Positions 1 to 10,134 of a DNA stretch of 64,000 nt are shown one piece after another. Location: contig NZ_JAERTZ010000025.1 in the NCBI RefSeq assembly GCF_016746085.1, positions 372,001 to 436,000 of the forward strand, read 5' to 3'. Position numbers and translations under genes: made by a program. The notes beneath the pieces are model-generated. The model made no database searches and was not told the origin of the DNA. It saw only the letters and a program-made list of their open reading frames with translations. The stretch is from Zobellella iuensis (lineage in GTDB: Bacteria > Pseudomonadota > Gammaproteobacteria > Enterobacterales > Aeromonadaceae). The first letter of the stretch is position 1. The number at the start of each line of letters is the position of its first letter.

Positions 1-600
1 GGTCCGGCGCAGATCCGAATGATAGGCATCGATCACCTGTTGGTCATTCATGGCTGAGTGAATGGTAGTAATATTACCACATTTTATATTAAAAACTTTG
101 TGCAATGTCTCAATTACGGGCACCACGCAGTTAGTGGTACAGGAAGCATTGGACACGATGGTTTCGTTACCGGTCAGTTGTAGGTGGTTTACACCATAAA
201 CGATGGTGGCATCCACATCATTGTCGGCCGGGTGGGAAAACAGCACTTTTTTCGCCCCTGCCGCCAGGTGCAGATCGGCGTCGGCCCGGCTCGACAGCAC
301 ACCGGTGCACTCCAGTACCAGATCGACCCCCAGTTCGGCCCAGGGCAACCTGGCCGGATCCGGCTCGTGGCACAAGCGGATCACATCATCCTCTATTTCA
401 AAGGCGCCCGGCAGCAGGCGCACCTCATGACCGAAACGGCCATGGCTGGAGTCGTAACGGGTCAGGTGGGCCATGGCCTCGGGATCGGCCAGTTCGTTGA
501 TGGCCACTATCTTCATATACCGGTGCAGATCACGTTCGTAAAAAGCCCGTAATACACTGCGCCCAATACGGCCGTAGCCGTTGATGGCTAGTCGAATCAT
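1..600 (-). CDS. epd: D-erythrose-4-phosphate dehydrogenase, 5' part (partial)
   Basis: The reading frame runs off the left edge, so only the first 200 codons are present. The product is a GAPDH-family enzyme. The N-terminal NAD-binding motif NGYGRIGRS lies at residues 7-15, and the catalytic-cysteine motif SNASCTTN is centred on Cys154. Epd oxidises erythrose 4-phosphate to 4-phosphoerythronate for pyridoxal phosphate synthesis. The sequence resembles Epd more than GapA, for example in the NELAD and [11 protein letters not shown] stretches. It is a paralogue of the arsenic-linked GAPDH at 30.7-31.7 kb. In relatives epd usually follows tkt directly, but here tkt lies 56 kb away. Confidence 0.9.
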   Translation of the reverse strand, partial: MIRLAINGYGRIGRSVLRAFYERDLHRYMKIVAINELADPEAMAHLTRYDSSHGRFGHEVRLLPGAFEIEDDVIRLCHEPDPARLPWAELGVDLVLECTGVLSSRADADLHLAAGAKKVLFSHPADNDVDATIVYGVNHLQLTGNETIVSNASCTTNCVVPVIETLHKVFNIKCGNITTIHSAMNDQQVIDAYHSDLRRT

Positions 601-839
601 TACTTGTTGTTCCTGCTGGGCTTAAAGGCGGCACCGGCATGTTCGCCTCCGGTGCGAAATACAGGCTCAAGTCTAACGGGGATTGAAAGCAAGGGGAATG
701 GTCGGGAGGCAGTTTGCAGCAGTAGCGTCGCGCCCTCGGCGCGACCATGAGCACACTCCGTCTGGCGCTGGCCGTCTTCCGCCCCCAGGCTGGCTCACCG
801 CCGGGTGCGGTACCGGACAACTCCGCGACGTTCGGTAAA
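601..839. other. Intergenic region upstream of epd
   Basis: No convincing gene was seen. It should hold the epd promoter. A hairpin with 7-bp arms (GCACCGG at 631-637, CCGGTGC at 649-655) could act as a weak transcription end for the MFS gene, but it lacks a T-run. Confidence 0.5.
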
Positions 840-1079
840 CTACACCACCTCCAGCGCCTCTTCCACCCCCTGCGCCACTCGTCCGGGCGCACCTGCCTGA
901 CGCTGCAACCAGAGCAGTAGTTGCAGCGGATAGCAATCGTCCACCGCCTCACAGCAGGGTGACGACAATACTGACGGGGATGGGGTGACACTGCTCGGCG
1001 CCGGCGTATAAGGCATCGTTTCGTCCTCGGGAATGGAGTCATCCCAGGCTAACGCCGCCAGTTGACGTTTAAATGACAA
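840..1079 (-). CDS. Small hypothetical protein, 79 aa
   Basis: This short open frame follows the MFS gene in the same frame, only 15 bases after its TGA stop. The likely start is TTG, with AAGGGG just upstream, which is closer than an ideal ribosome site. The protein starts MSFKRQLAALAWDDS, is acidic near the N terminus and rich in Pro/Ser in the middle, and has no recognisable domain or signal peptide. It could be a translationally coupled small gene, a decayed 3' extension of the MFS gene, or a chance frame. Function unknown. Confidence 0.35.
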   Translation of the reverse strand: MSFKRQLAALAWDDSIPEDETMPYTPAPSSVTPSPSVLSSPCCEAVDDCYPLQLLLWLQRQAGAPGRVAQGVEEALEVV

Positions 1080-1094
1080 TGCCCCTTGGCGGGC

Positions 1095-2480
1095 TCAACG
1101 CGCCACGATAACGGATTCGGCACCGGCTTCCGGCTCGGGGAGTTCCAGATCCAGCTGGCTGGCCTGGGCCTGGGCGATGGCCTCCTGCTCCAGATCCGGG
1201 AACACCTCCTCCATCGGCACATCCACGAATTCTTCGTTCCGGGGGTCGAGCTCGGTGATGACACCCGCCGTTTCGACCGGCGTGGGAATGTAATGGGCCT
1301 GATCGGCCACCGCCACCGTCTTGCTGCGCAGGCGCCAGATCCAGGCGTAACCACTCAGCAGCAAGGCCACGCCGGCACAACCGTAGTAGAGCCCCTGGGC
1401 GCCGAGCCAGGTCATCATGCTGGCGCTGAACAAGGGGCCGAGCGAGCTGCCCAGGCCGTAGCTCAGCAGCAGGGTGGTGCTGGCCGCAACAATATGCTGG
1501 GCTTCCATGCGGTCATTGGTGATGGCCACCGCCACCGGATAGATGGAGGCGACCATGCCCATATAGAGGGAGGAGAAGCCGATCAGCAACCACAGATGGT
1601 AATGGCCGGCGAACACCACCCCCAGGGCGCTCAAGGCGATGACGCCGTTTATCCAGATCATCATCTTGCCCCGATCCAGACGGTCGCAGAGGCGGCCCAG
1701 GGGCCAGGCGAACAGAATAAAGGTAAAGACCGACACCGCCATAAAATAGGACAGCTGATCCACCGGCAGCCCGACCTGGATGGCGTAAACCGGCGCCATG
1801 GAGTAGAAGCTGCTGAGCAGCACCCCGCTGCACAGGGCCGCCAGCAGTCCCACCGGGGCGTCCCGGAAGATGGCCTTGACGCTCAGGCGCTCGCTGTGCT
1901 CTATGGTGGGCGCCTCCATCCGGGTCAGCGACAGGGGCACCAGGGCCGCGGTCAGCACTATGGCGCCCAGGGTAAAGGGCACGAAGGCGGCGGGATCGGT
2001 AAAACCGATCAGCAGCTGGCCGGCGGTGGCCGCCAGGTAGGCACAAATCTGGTAGGCGAAGAACAGGGTGGCCCTGTTGTCGTTGGTGGCGACGGCGCTG
2101 AACCAGCTTTCGATCACCACGAAACTGCCGGCCACCGCCACTCCGCTCAGGGCCCGCAGCAATGCCCAGATGAGGATGCTGTCGGTCAGCGGAAAGATCA
2201 GGGTAGAGCTGGCCAGGAAGGCGCTAAACACGGCAAAGGCACGGATATGCCCCACCCTTTTGATGACCCGGGGGCCATAGAGGGAGCCCAGCACGAAGCC
2301 CACCGAATAACACACCATGATGCTGCCGATCAGGGTCGGTTCAACGCCTTTCAATCCCAGGTTGACCCCGAGCAGGGTCATCACGAAGGTATTGCCGCCC
2401 ATCAGCAGGAAGACACTGAAAATCAACGAAGAAAGTGAAATGACCAGGCGTTTTATCATGGGGAGGCCCGCTGTCGACAT
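1095..2480 (-). CDS. MFS transporter, YcaD-like
   Basis: A 461-residue inner-membrane protein with about twelve hydrophobic segments between residues 8 and 385. The long acidic C-terminal tail (about 390-461) is probably cytoplasmic. Sequence features match the YcaD/UMF-type major facilitator group, including the GxLYGPRVIKRVGH loop between helices 2 and 3 and the R-LCDRLDRGK loop in the second half. The substrate cannot be deduced. A second Met at residue 8 is an alternative start (2459). Neighbouring genes give no clue to its role. Confidence 0.8.
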   Translation of the reverse strand: MSTAGLPMIKRLVISLSSLIFSVFLLMGGNTFVMTLLGVNLGLKGVEPTLIGSIMVCYSVGFVLGSLYGPRVIKRVGHIRAFAVFSAFLASSTLIFPLTDSILIWALLRALSGVAVAGSFVVIESWFSAVATNDNRATLFFAYQICAYLAATAGQLLIGFTDPAAFVPFTLGAIVLTAALVPLSLTRMEAPTIEHSERLSVKAIFRDAPVGLLAALCSGVLLSSFYSMAPVYAIQVGLPVDQLSYFMAVSVFTFILFAWPLGRLCDRLDRGKMMIWINGVIALSALGVVFAGHYHLWLLIGFSSLYMGMVASIYPVAVAITNDRMEAQHIVAASTTLLLSYGLGSSLGPLFSASMMTWLGAQGLYYGCAGVALLLSGYAWIWRLRSKTVAVADQAHYIPTPVETAGVITELDPRNEEFVDVPMEEVFPDLEQEAIAQAQASQLDLELPEPEAGAESVIVAR

Positions 2481-2602
2481 GGCTGAACGGAATTACCCGC
2501 TAGGGTGACAGGAAAGCCGGATCGTTAACAGTGCCCCTGGCGGTTTTTATCCAACCGGCGTCACGATTATTACGCATGAGGGCATGAGAAAAAGTCATGG
2601 AC

Positions 2603-2630
2603 AAAAAAATCCCCGGACCAGCCGGGGATT
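2603..2630 (-). terminator. Rho-independent terminator of glcB
   Basis: Read on the minus strand, a hairpin with arms AATCCCCGG and CCGGGGATT and a short loop is followed by a run of seven T. It begins 18 bases after the glcB stop. Confidence 0.9.
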
Positions 2631-2647
2631 GTTGAGCGTCGGTATGC

Positions 2648-4819
2648 TTATCCCTGGGCTTTCAGCTTGCGACGGTAGGCGTGCAGCAGCGGCTCTGTGT
2701 AACCGCTGGGCTGGGTTGTGCCTTCGAACACCAGGGCGCAGGCGGCCTGGAAGGCGATGCCGTCGAAGCCCGGCGCCATGTTGCGGTACAGCGGATCACC
2801 GGCGTTCTGCTGGTCGACGATGGCGGCCATGCGCTGCATGGTTTCCGTCACCTGTTCCTTGCTGCAGATGCCGTGGCGCAGCCAGTTGGAGATGTGCTGG
2901 GCGGAGATGCGCAGGGTGGCGCGGTCTTCCATCAGGCCCACGTCATTGATATCCGGCACCTTGGAGCAGCCCACGCCCTGATCTATCCAGCGTACCACGT
3001 AGCCGAGGATGCCCTGGGCGTTGTTGTCCAGCTCCTGCTGGATGTCGGTCGCGCTCAGGCTGGCCGGTTCGGCGAGCAGGGGGATGGTCAGGATGTCGTC
3101 CAGCCTGGCCGGGGCGCGGCTCTTCAGCTCGTCCTGGCGCGCCTGTACATTCACCTGGTGGTAATGGGTGGCATGCAGGGTGGCGGCGGTGGGCGACGGC
3201 ACCCAGGCGGTGTTGGCACCGGCCAGGGGATGCACGATTTTCTCCTTCAGCATGTCGGCCATGTTGTCGGGAATGGCCCACATACCCTTGCCGATCTGGG
3301 CCTTGCCCTGCAGGCCGGCGGCCAGGCCTACGTCCACGTTGTTGTTCTCGTACGCCTGGATCCAGGCCTGCTGCTTCATGGCCCCCTTGCGTACCACGGG
3401 GCCGGCTTCCATGCTGGTATGGATTTCGTCGCCGGTGCGATCCAGGAAGCCGGTGTTGATAAACACCACCCGCTCGCGGGCCTCGTAGATGCAGGCCTTG
3501 AGGTTGGCACTGGTACGACGCTCTTCGTCCATGATACCGACCTTGAGGGTGTTTTTGGCCAGGCCCAGCACCTGTTCGACGCGACCGAACAGCTCACAGG
3601 CGAAGGCCACTTCTTCCGGACCGTGCATCTTGGGTTTGACGATATAGACGCTGCCGGTGCGGGAGTTTTTGAACTTGCCGTTGCCCTTGAGATCGTGCAG
3701 GGCGATCAGGCAGGTCACCAGACCGTCGATAATGCCTTCGGGCACTTCGTTGCCGTCCTGATCCAGCACCGCCTCGTTGGTCATCAGGTGACCCACGTTG
3801 CGCACGAACAGCAGGCTGCGGCCATGCAGGCTGAATGTCTCGCCCTGCGGGCTGAGGTATTCCCGATCCGGGTTCAGGGTGCGGACAATATCCTTGTCGC
3901 CCTTCTGGACCTTCTCGGTCAGGGTGCCCTGCATCAGGCCCAGCCAGTTGCGATAGACGCCGACCTTGTCTTGTGCATCCACCGCGGCCACCGAGTCCTC
4001 ACAGTCCATGATGGTGGACAGGGCGGATTCCAGCAGCAGATCCTTGATGCCCGCCTTGTCGTCCTTGCCCACCGGGTTGTTGCGATCGAACTGCAGCTCG
4101 ATGTGCAGGCCGTTGTTGCGCAGCAACACGGCCAGGGGCTCGGCGGCATCACCGTTATAGCCGGCGAACTGCTCGGCCCGGGCCAGGGTGGTTTGCTCAC
4201 CGTTTTCCAGGCGGATCCGCAACTGGCCGTCAACCACCTGGTAGGCGGTGGCGGCCGCATGGCTGCCGTTTGCCAGCGGCGCGGCCTGATCCAGCAGGTT
4301 CCGCCCCCAGGCAATCACCTTGGCGGCCCGGCGCGGATTGAAGGCCTTGCCTTTTTCGGCGCCGTCGGTTTCGGGAATGGCATCGCTGCCATAGAGGGCG
4401 TCGTACAGGCTGCCCCAACGGGCGTTGGCGGCATTCAGTGCATAACGGGCATTGTTGACCGGCACCACCAGTTGAGGTCCGGCCAGGGTAGCGAGCTCGG
4501 CATCCACGTTAGAAGTGGTGATAGTAAAGTCGTCGACCACCGGCAGCAGGTAACCGATGTCCGCCAGAAACTGCTTGTAGGCAGCAGCATCATGGGACTG
4601 GCCGGCACGGGCCCGGTGCCAGTCGTCGATCTGGCGTTGCAGCAGTTCCCGTTTTTCCAGCAAGGCGCGATTCCTGGGCGCCAGATCCTTGACGATCTGC
4701 TCCATACCGGCCCAGAAGGCGGCAGGCTCGATGCCAGTACCGGGGATGATTTCATTGACTACCAGATCATGAAGAACGGTAGCGACTTGTAAAGTGCCGA
4801 GGTGAATACGTTCCGTCAT
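2648..4819 (-). CDS. glcB: Malate synthase G
   Basis: At 723 residues it has the same length as E. coli GlcB and is similar throughout. It condenses glyoxylate with acetyl-CoA to give malate. Recognisable family stretches include [11 protein letters not shown] near residue 270, [15 protein letters not shown] near 400 and [14 protein letters not shown] near 425, the last being part of the Mg/glyoxylate-binding TIM barrel. The gene stands alone between an MFS gene and a divergent c-di-GMP gene, with its own terminator and a 335-bp upstream region. No aceA (isocitrate lyase) is adjacent, in keeping with the stand-alone G isoform. Confidence 0.97.
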   Translation of the reverse strand: MTERIHLGTLQVATVLHDLVVNEIIPGTGIEPAAFWAGMEQIVKDLAPRNRALLEKRELLQRQIDDWHRARAGQSHDAAAYKQFLADIGYLLPVVDDFTITTSNVDAELATLAGPQLVVPVNNARYALNAANARWGSLYDALYGSDAIPETDGAEKGKAFNPRRAAKVIAWGRNLLDQAAPLANGSHAAATAYQVVDGQLRIRLENGEQTTLARAEQFAGYNGDAAEPLAVLLRNNGLHIELQFDRNNPVGKDDKAGIKDLLLESALSTIMDCEDSVAAVDAQDKVGVYRNWLGLMQGTLTEKVQKGDKDIVRTLNPDREYLSPQGETFSLHGRSLLFVRNVGHLMTNEAVLDQDGNEVPEGIIDGLVTCLIALHDLKGNGKFKNSRTGSVYIVKPKMHGPEEVAFACELFGRVEQVLGLAKNTLKVGIMDEERRTSANLKACIYEARERVVFINTGFLDRTGDEIHTSMEAGPVVRKGAMKQQAWIQAYENNNVDVGLAAGLQGKAQIGKGMWAIPDNMADMLKEKIVHPLAGANTAWVPSPTAATLHATHYHQVNVQARQDELKSRAPARLDDILTIPLLAEPASLSATDIQQELDNNAQGILGYVVRWIDQGVGCSKVPDINDVGLMEDRATLRISAQHISNWLRHGICSKEQVTETMQRMAAIVDQQNAGDPLYRNMAPGFDGIAFQAACALVFEGTTQPSGYTEPLLHAYRRKLKAQG

Positions 4820-5154
4820 AGTTGCTTCTTCTATTGTAGTTGTCAGTAGTTATGTATAGACCGATTATTGACCCTGATTGCTCGGGCGTCCCAGTTTACC
4901 CTGTGAAGGGACAAAGTGGCAAAGCAGAATTGCAATATTTGGTCACACAATCTTTACAAATTGTGCATAAACAGTCGCTAAATTTGTGATATAGCTAGCA
5001 ATTCAATGGTATATCCCCTCGATCTTATGCAAAAGTGCCAGAATGAGAAAACGCTGAACACCATGAGTCCCATTACCTACAATTCAAGACGAGCGCCCCG
5101 TGTCGGCACGGGCGACCGGCGCTCTGCCCCCATCCACCAGCATCTGGATACCTT
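4820..5154. other. Divergent promoter region glcB / GGDEF-EAL gene
   Basis: No gene was seen in these 335 bases. The part from about 4840 to 5020 is noticeably AT-richer than the surroundings and should hold the glcB promoter and the promoter of the rightward c-di-GMP gene. No operator could be assigned to a known regulator. Confidence 0.5.
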
Positions 5155-7458
5155 ATGGAAAAACCGGCCGTTTCGCCTATCCGAACGCCCCTGTCCCCCA
5201 GCCTGGAGACTCGTTCCGGCAAGCATCACTTTCCCCCTTCCTTCTGGAACATGCCCGCCCGGCTGCTGTTTTTCTATTTCGTTATCGCCTTCACCTGGAT
5301 ACTGGGTTCGGACATCCTGGCCAACAGGCTGATCGCCCACTACGGCCCCGGCCTGGACTGGCTGCATACCGCCAAGGGTATCGGCTTCGTGCTGGTCACC
5401 GGCCTGGCCCTGTTCGGCCTGACCCGCTACCTGATCAATCAGGCCTGGCGAGCCCATGTGCATTTGCATGACTCCGAACTGGCTTTCAGAAGCGCCTTTA
5501 TCGACAATCCCACCGCCATGTGGGTGTATGAAGCCGATGCCGGCAGGATGCTGGAGGCCAACCAGGCGGCCTGTCTGCAGTATGGCTATACACTGCACGA
5601 ATTTCTGAAGCTGACGCCACACCGCCTGAGCGGCGGCCTGGCATTACGCTTTCAAAACGGCCTCCAGCATCACCGGCATCGCCAGGGCAAGCTGATGATC
5701 ATGGAGCTGACCGTCTATGCCATGCGCTACCAGGAGACCCTGGCCCAGCTGGTGCTGGCCCGGGACATGACCGACAAGATCCAGGCCGAGCGGGCCCTGG
5801 CCCAGAGCGAAGCCCGCTTTACCGAGCTGGTCAGCAAGGTCCCGGAGGCCTTCTGGGTATTCGACCTGGAGCTGGGCTCCCACCAATACATCAGCCCGGC
5901 CTTTGTACGCATGCTGGAAATCAACCTGCGCCAGCTCAAGCAGGACGCCAGCCTGCCCTTCAGCCGTATCCACCCGGAAGATCTGGACAACGTTGAGCAG
6001 ACCCTGGCCGAACACCCTGAGGCGGCCATCGAGCTGGAATACCGCTGGTTTACCAAAGAAGGCAGCCAGCTCTGGCTGCTGCACCGTACCTACCCGGTGT
6101 TCGAGCAGGGAAAACTGGTCCGGGTGATCGGGGTGCTCAGCGATATCAGCCACGAAAAGGAACAGCAGCAACGACTCTATGAGCTGGCCAATTTCGACCG
6201 CCTCACCGGCCTGGCCAATCGCATCAACTGCCACAGTTACCTGGCCTCGGCCTGTACCGGGGCCTCCCCCTTTTCCCTGCTGCTGCTGGGGCTGGACCGG
6301 TTCAAGCAGATCAATGACAACCTGGGCCACGACACCGGCGATGCATTGCTGAAACAGGTGGCACAACGGCTGGAAGGCGTGCGCGACGGGCAAGGGCTGC
6401 TGGCCCGGTTGTCGGGCGATGAGTTTGCCCTGATCGTCCATCACCAGGAGCAGGGCGCCAACGTCCGGGACTGGGCCGACCGGCTCAGCCGCAACCTGGC
6501 CCAGCCCTTCGAACTCGGCCACCATCCCCTGTTCATCACCGCCAGCCTCGGCATCGCCCGCTTTCCCGAAGACGGCCGGGATCCGGACACCTTGTTGCGG
6601 CACCTGGATCATGCCCTGGCCCAGGCCAAGCGTCAGGGGCGCAACAGCATCTGCTTTTACCAGCATCCCGCCAAAACCACCTTGCCCATCGGCAAGGTCA
6701 GCCTGGAAAACGCCCTGCGGCTGGCCTGGGAGAACAAGGAATTCGAGCTCTGGTACCAGCCCAAGATGAACATCGCCAGCGGCCGGCTGGCGGGGTTCGA
6801 AGCGTTGTTGCGCTGGCATCTGCACGGCACCGGCCCGGTGTCGCCAGCGGTGTTTATCCCCATACTGGAGGACACCGGCATGATCATTCCGGTGGGCTAT
6901 TGGCTGATCGAGCAGGCCTGTACCGATCTGCGGCAATTGGCCGACCTCGGCATCGACATGCCGGTGGCAGTCAATATCGCCGCCCGTCAGCTGACCCAGG
7001 ACGATTTCGCCGAGCAGGTGCTGGCCCGGCTGCGCCAGCACCGCCTGCCGCCCCAGCGGCTGGCCCTGGAGCTGACCGAAAGCTCGCTGATGCAGGAGCC
7101 GACCCGCGCCGCCGGCATACTGCGCCGGTTGCGCCAGGCGCAGCTGTCCATCGCCATCGACGACTTCGGCACCGGCTACTCGAGCCTGAGCTACCTCAAG
7201 CGCTTTCCGGTGGATACCCTCAAGATCGACCGCAGCTTTATCACCGAGATGGAGCAGGACGCGGACGATCGCAGCATAGTGGACGCCATCATCCGCATGG
7301 CCCACGGCCTGTCGATGACGGTGGTGGCGGAAGGAGTGGAAACCGCCGAGCAGGCCGCCCTGCTGCGCCAGCTCAACTGCGACCAAATCCAGGGTTACTG
7401 GTACGCCAGACCCATGCCCCTGGCGCAGCTGGCCGCCTGGCTGGCGGAGCAGCAATAA
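5155..7458 (+). CDS. Membrane PAS-GGDEF-EAL c-di-GMP protein
   Basis: A 767-residue protein. The order is two hydrophobic helices (about 35-55 and 75-95), two PAS-like sensor domains (about 105-210 and 215-335), GGDEF (about 345-505) and EAL (about 520-765). The cyclase signature reads SGDEF at 420-424, with Ser for the first Gly, so cyclase activity is possible but uncertain. The phosphodiesterase domain looks complete: EAL at 549-551 in FEALLRW, then LTES, DDFGTGYSSLSYL and KIDRSFI. It is probably a membrane-bound c-di-GMP phosphodiesterase or bifunctional enzyme; its signal is unknown. The start is uncertain: Met33 (5251), just before the first helix, is an alternative. The gene is monocistronic. 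Confidence 0.9.
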   Translation: MEKPAVSPIRTPLSPSLETRSGKHHFPPSFWNMPARLLFFYFVIAFTWILGSDILANRLIAHYGPGLDWLHTAKGIGFVLVTGLALFGLTRYLINQAWRAHVHLHDSELAFRSAFIDNPTAMWVYEADAGRMLEANQAACLQYGYTLHEFLKLTPHRLSGGLALRFQNGLQHHRHRQGKLMIMELTVYAMRYQETLAQLVLARDMTDKIQAERALAQSEARFTELVSKVPEAFWVFDLELGSHQYISPAFVRMLEINLRQLKQDASLPFSRIHPEDLDNVEQTLAEHPEAAIELEYRWFTKEGSQLWLLHRTYPVFEQGKLVRVIGVLSDISHEKEQQQRLYELANFDRLTGLANRINCHSYLASACTGASPFSLLLLGLDRFKQINDNLGHDTGDALLKQVAQRLEGVRDGQGLLARLSGDEFALIVHHQEQGANVRDWADRLSRNLAQPFELGHHPLFITASLGIARFPEDGRDPDTLLRHLDHALAQAKRQGRNSICFYQHPAKTTLPIGKVSLENALRLAWENKEFELWYQPKMNIASGRLAGFEALLRWHLHGTGPVSPAVFIPILEDTGMIIPVGYWLIEQACTDLRQLADLGIDMPVAVNIAARQLTQDDFAEQVLARLRQHRLPPQRLALELTESSLMQEPTRAAGILRRLRQAQLSIAIDDFGTGYSSLSYLKRFPVDTLKIDRSFITEMEQDADDRSIVDAIIRMAHGLSMTVVAEGVETAEQAALLRQLNCDQIQGYWYARPMPLAQLAAWLAEQQ

Positions 7459-7461
7459 CGA

Positions 7462-7484
7462 GAAGCCCGCACTGGGCGGGCTTC
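7462..7484. terminator. Hairpin between convergent genes
   Basis: Arms GAAGCCCGC and GCGGGCTTC (9 bp) with a 5-nt loop lie between the stop of the GGDEF-EAL gene and the stop of mmsA. There is no clear T-run on either strand, so it may be a weak bidirectional terminator. Confidence 0.5.
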
Positions 7485-7501
7485 GGTTGGCGGCGTGGCG
7501 C

Positions 7502-9004
<1,503 letters not shown>

Positions 9005-9018
9005 GCTGGGTTTCTCCG

Positions 9019-9909
9019 TTACAGCAAGCCGGCGTTCCTGGCGAACGCATGTAAGTTGTTATGGCCCAGGGTGGCGTAGGTCAGGGGGTGGGCCACGGAC
9101 GGATCCTGTTCGGCCTCCACCACCAGCCAGCCCTGGTAGTCGTTGTCTTTCAGCACCTTGAATACCGCCGGGTAGTCGACACAGCCGTCGCCGGGCACGG
9201 TGAAGGCACCGTCCAGCACGGCGTTGAGGAAGCTGGAGTTGCGGTTGCGCGCTTCCTTCAGGATGTTGGCGCGGATGTCCTTGCAGTGCACGTGGTTGAT
9301 GCGCCTGGCCCAACGCTTGGCCACCTCGACCGGATCGCCGCCGGCGTAGGTCATGTGGCCGGTGTCGAGCAACAGCCCGAGCTCGGGGCCGGTGTGCTGC
9401 ATCAACGCATCCACCTCGGCTTCGGTTTCGATCACGGTGCCCATATGGTGGTGGTAGGCCAGCTGCACCCCCTGGGACAGGGTGTAGCGGGCGAACTCGG
9501 TGAGCCTGGCGCCATACTCCTCCCAGCGCTCGGCGGGGAAAGGCGGACGCTCGCTCACCGGCTTGCCCTGGTCGCCATGCACGCAGCCGGTGACTTCGCA
9601 GAACACCATCACCTTGCAGCCCATGGCCTTGAGCAGTTGGAGGTGGCTCTGCACCGCTTCGATTTCCTCTTCCACCGAGCGCTCCAGCAGGTAGCCGGAA
9701 TACCAGCCGGAGACCAGTTCCAGCTCGTGGCGCTGCAGTATGGGCTTGAGCAGCTCGGGATCCCGGGGGAATTTGTGGCCCAGCTCGAAGCCGGCGAAGC
9801 CGGCCTGCTTGCCTTCGGTCAGGCAGGTGGCGAGCGGGGTGTCGCCGCCCAGGCTCGGCAGATCGTCGTTGGTCCAGGTCAGGGGGTTGATGCCCAGTTT
9901 TACGCTCAT
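9019..9909 (-). CDS. iolE: Inosose dehydratase
   Basis: A 296-residue xylose-isomerase-like TIM barrel protein that dehydrates scyllo-inosose (2-keto-myo-inositol) in the second step of inositol catabolism. Family landmarks are GINPLTWTNDDLPSLGG at the N terminus, LAYHHHMGTVIE and DTGHMTYAGGDP with metal-binding acids and histidines, and INHVHCKDIR. The start at 9909 is chosen because GGAG lies at the right distance and the protein then begins MSVKLGINPL. A longer reading to 10065 would run into the intergenic repeat. Confidence 0.95.
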   Translation of the reverse strand: MSVKLGINPLTWTNDDLPSLGGDTPLATCLTEGKQAGFAGFELGHKFPRDPELLKPILQRHELELVSGWYSGYLLERSVEEEIEAVQSHLQLLKAMGCKVMVFCEVTGCVHGDQGKPVSERPPFPAERWEEYGARLTEFARYTLSQGVQLAYHHHMGTVIETEAEVDALMQHTGPELGLLLDTGHMTYAGGDPVEVAKRWARRINHVHCKDIRANILKEARNRNSSFLNAVLDGAFTVPGDGCVDYPAVFKVLKDNDYQGWLVVEAEQDPSVAHPLTYATLGHNNLHAFARNAGLL

Positions 9910-9990
9910 GGTGTTCTCCAAAATTCGGTTCTCCCTGAAGCCCGATGTTTGACTGCTCCAGGTAACGGATAAAACTTGTGCCCCAGTGCC

Positions 9991-10095
9991 GGTCGGCCAA
10001 AGGGCCGACTCCGCCGACACGCTGTGAATACATCCCTGTATGCTCGCACATGCCATCCCTGGCATGTGACGGTCGGCGGAGCCGCTCCCTTTGTC
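9991..10095 (-). repeat. Palindromic intergenic repeat, copy A
   Basis: Read on the minus strand this copy matches the element at 60225-60326 over its whole length by eye, at roughly 90 percent. Shared blocks are AAAGGGAGCGGCTCCGCCGA, then CCGTCAC, TGCCAGGGATGGCA, GTGCGAGC and GCGTGTCGGCGGAG, then GGCCCTTTGGCCGAC. The ends CTCCGCCGAC/GTCGGCGGAG pair with each other, and there are inner hairpins. It lies between iolE and iolD without breaking either gene. Confidence 0.8.
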
Positions 10096-10134
10096 CTCCC
10101 CCAGGCAACGTCGTTGCCTGTCGGGTGCCGTCGT

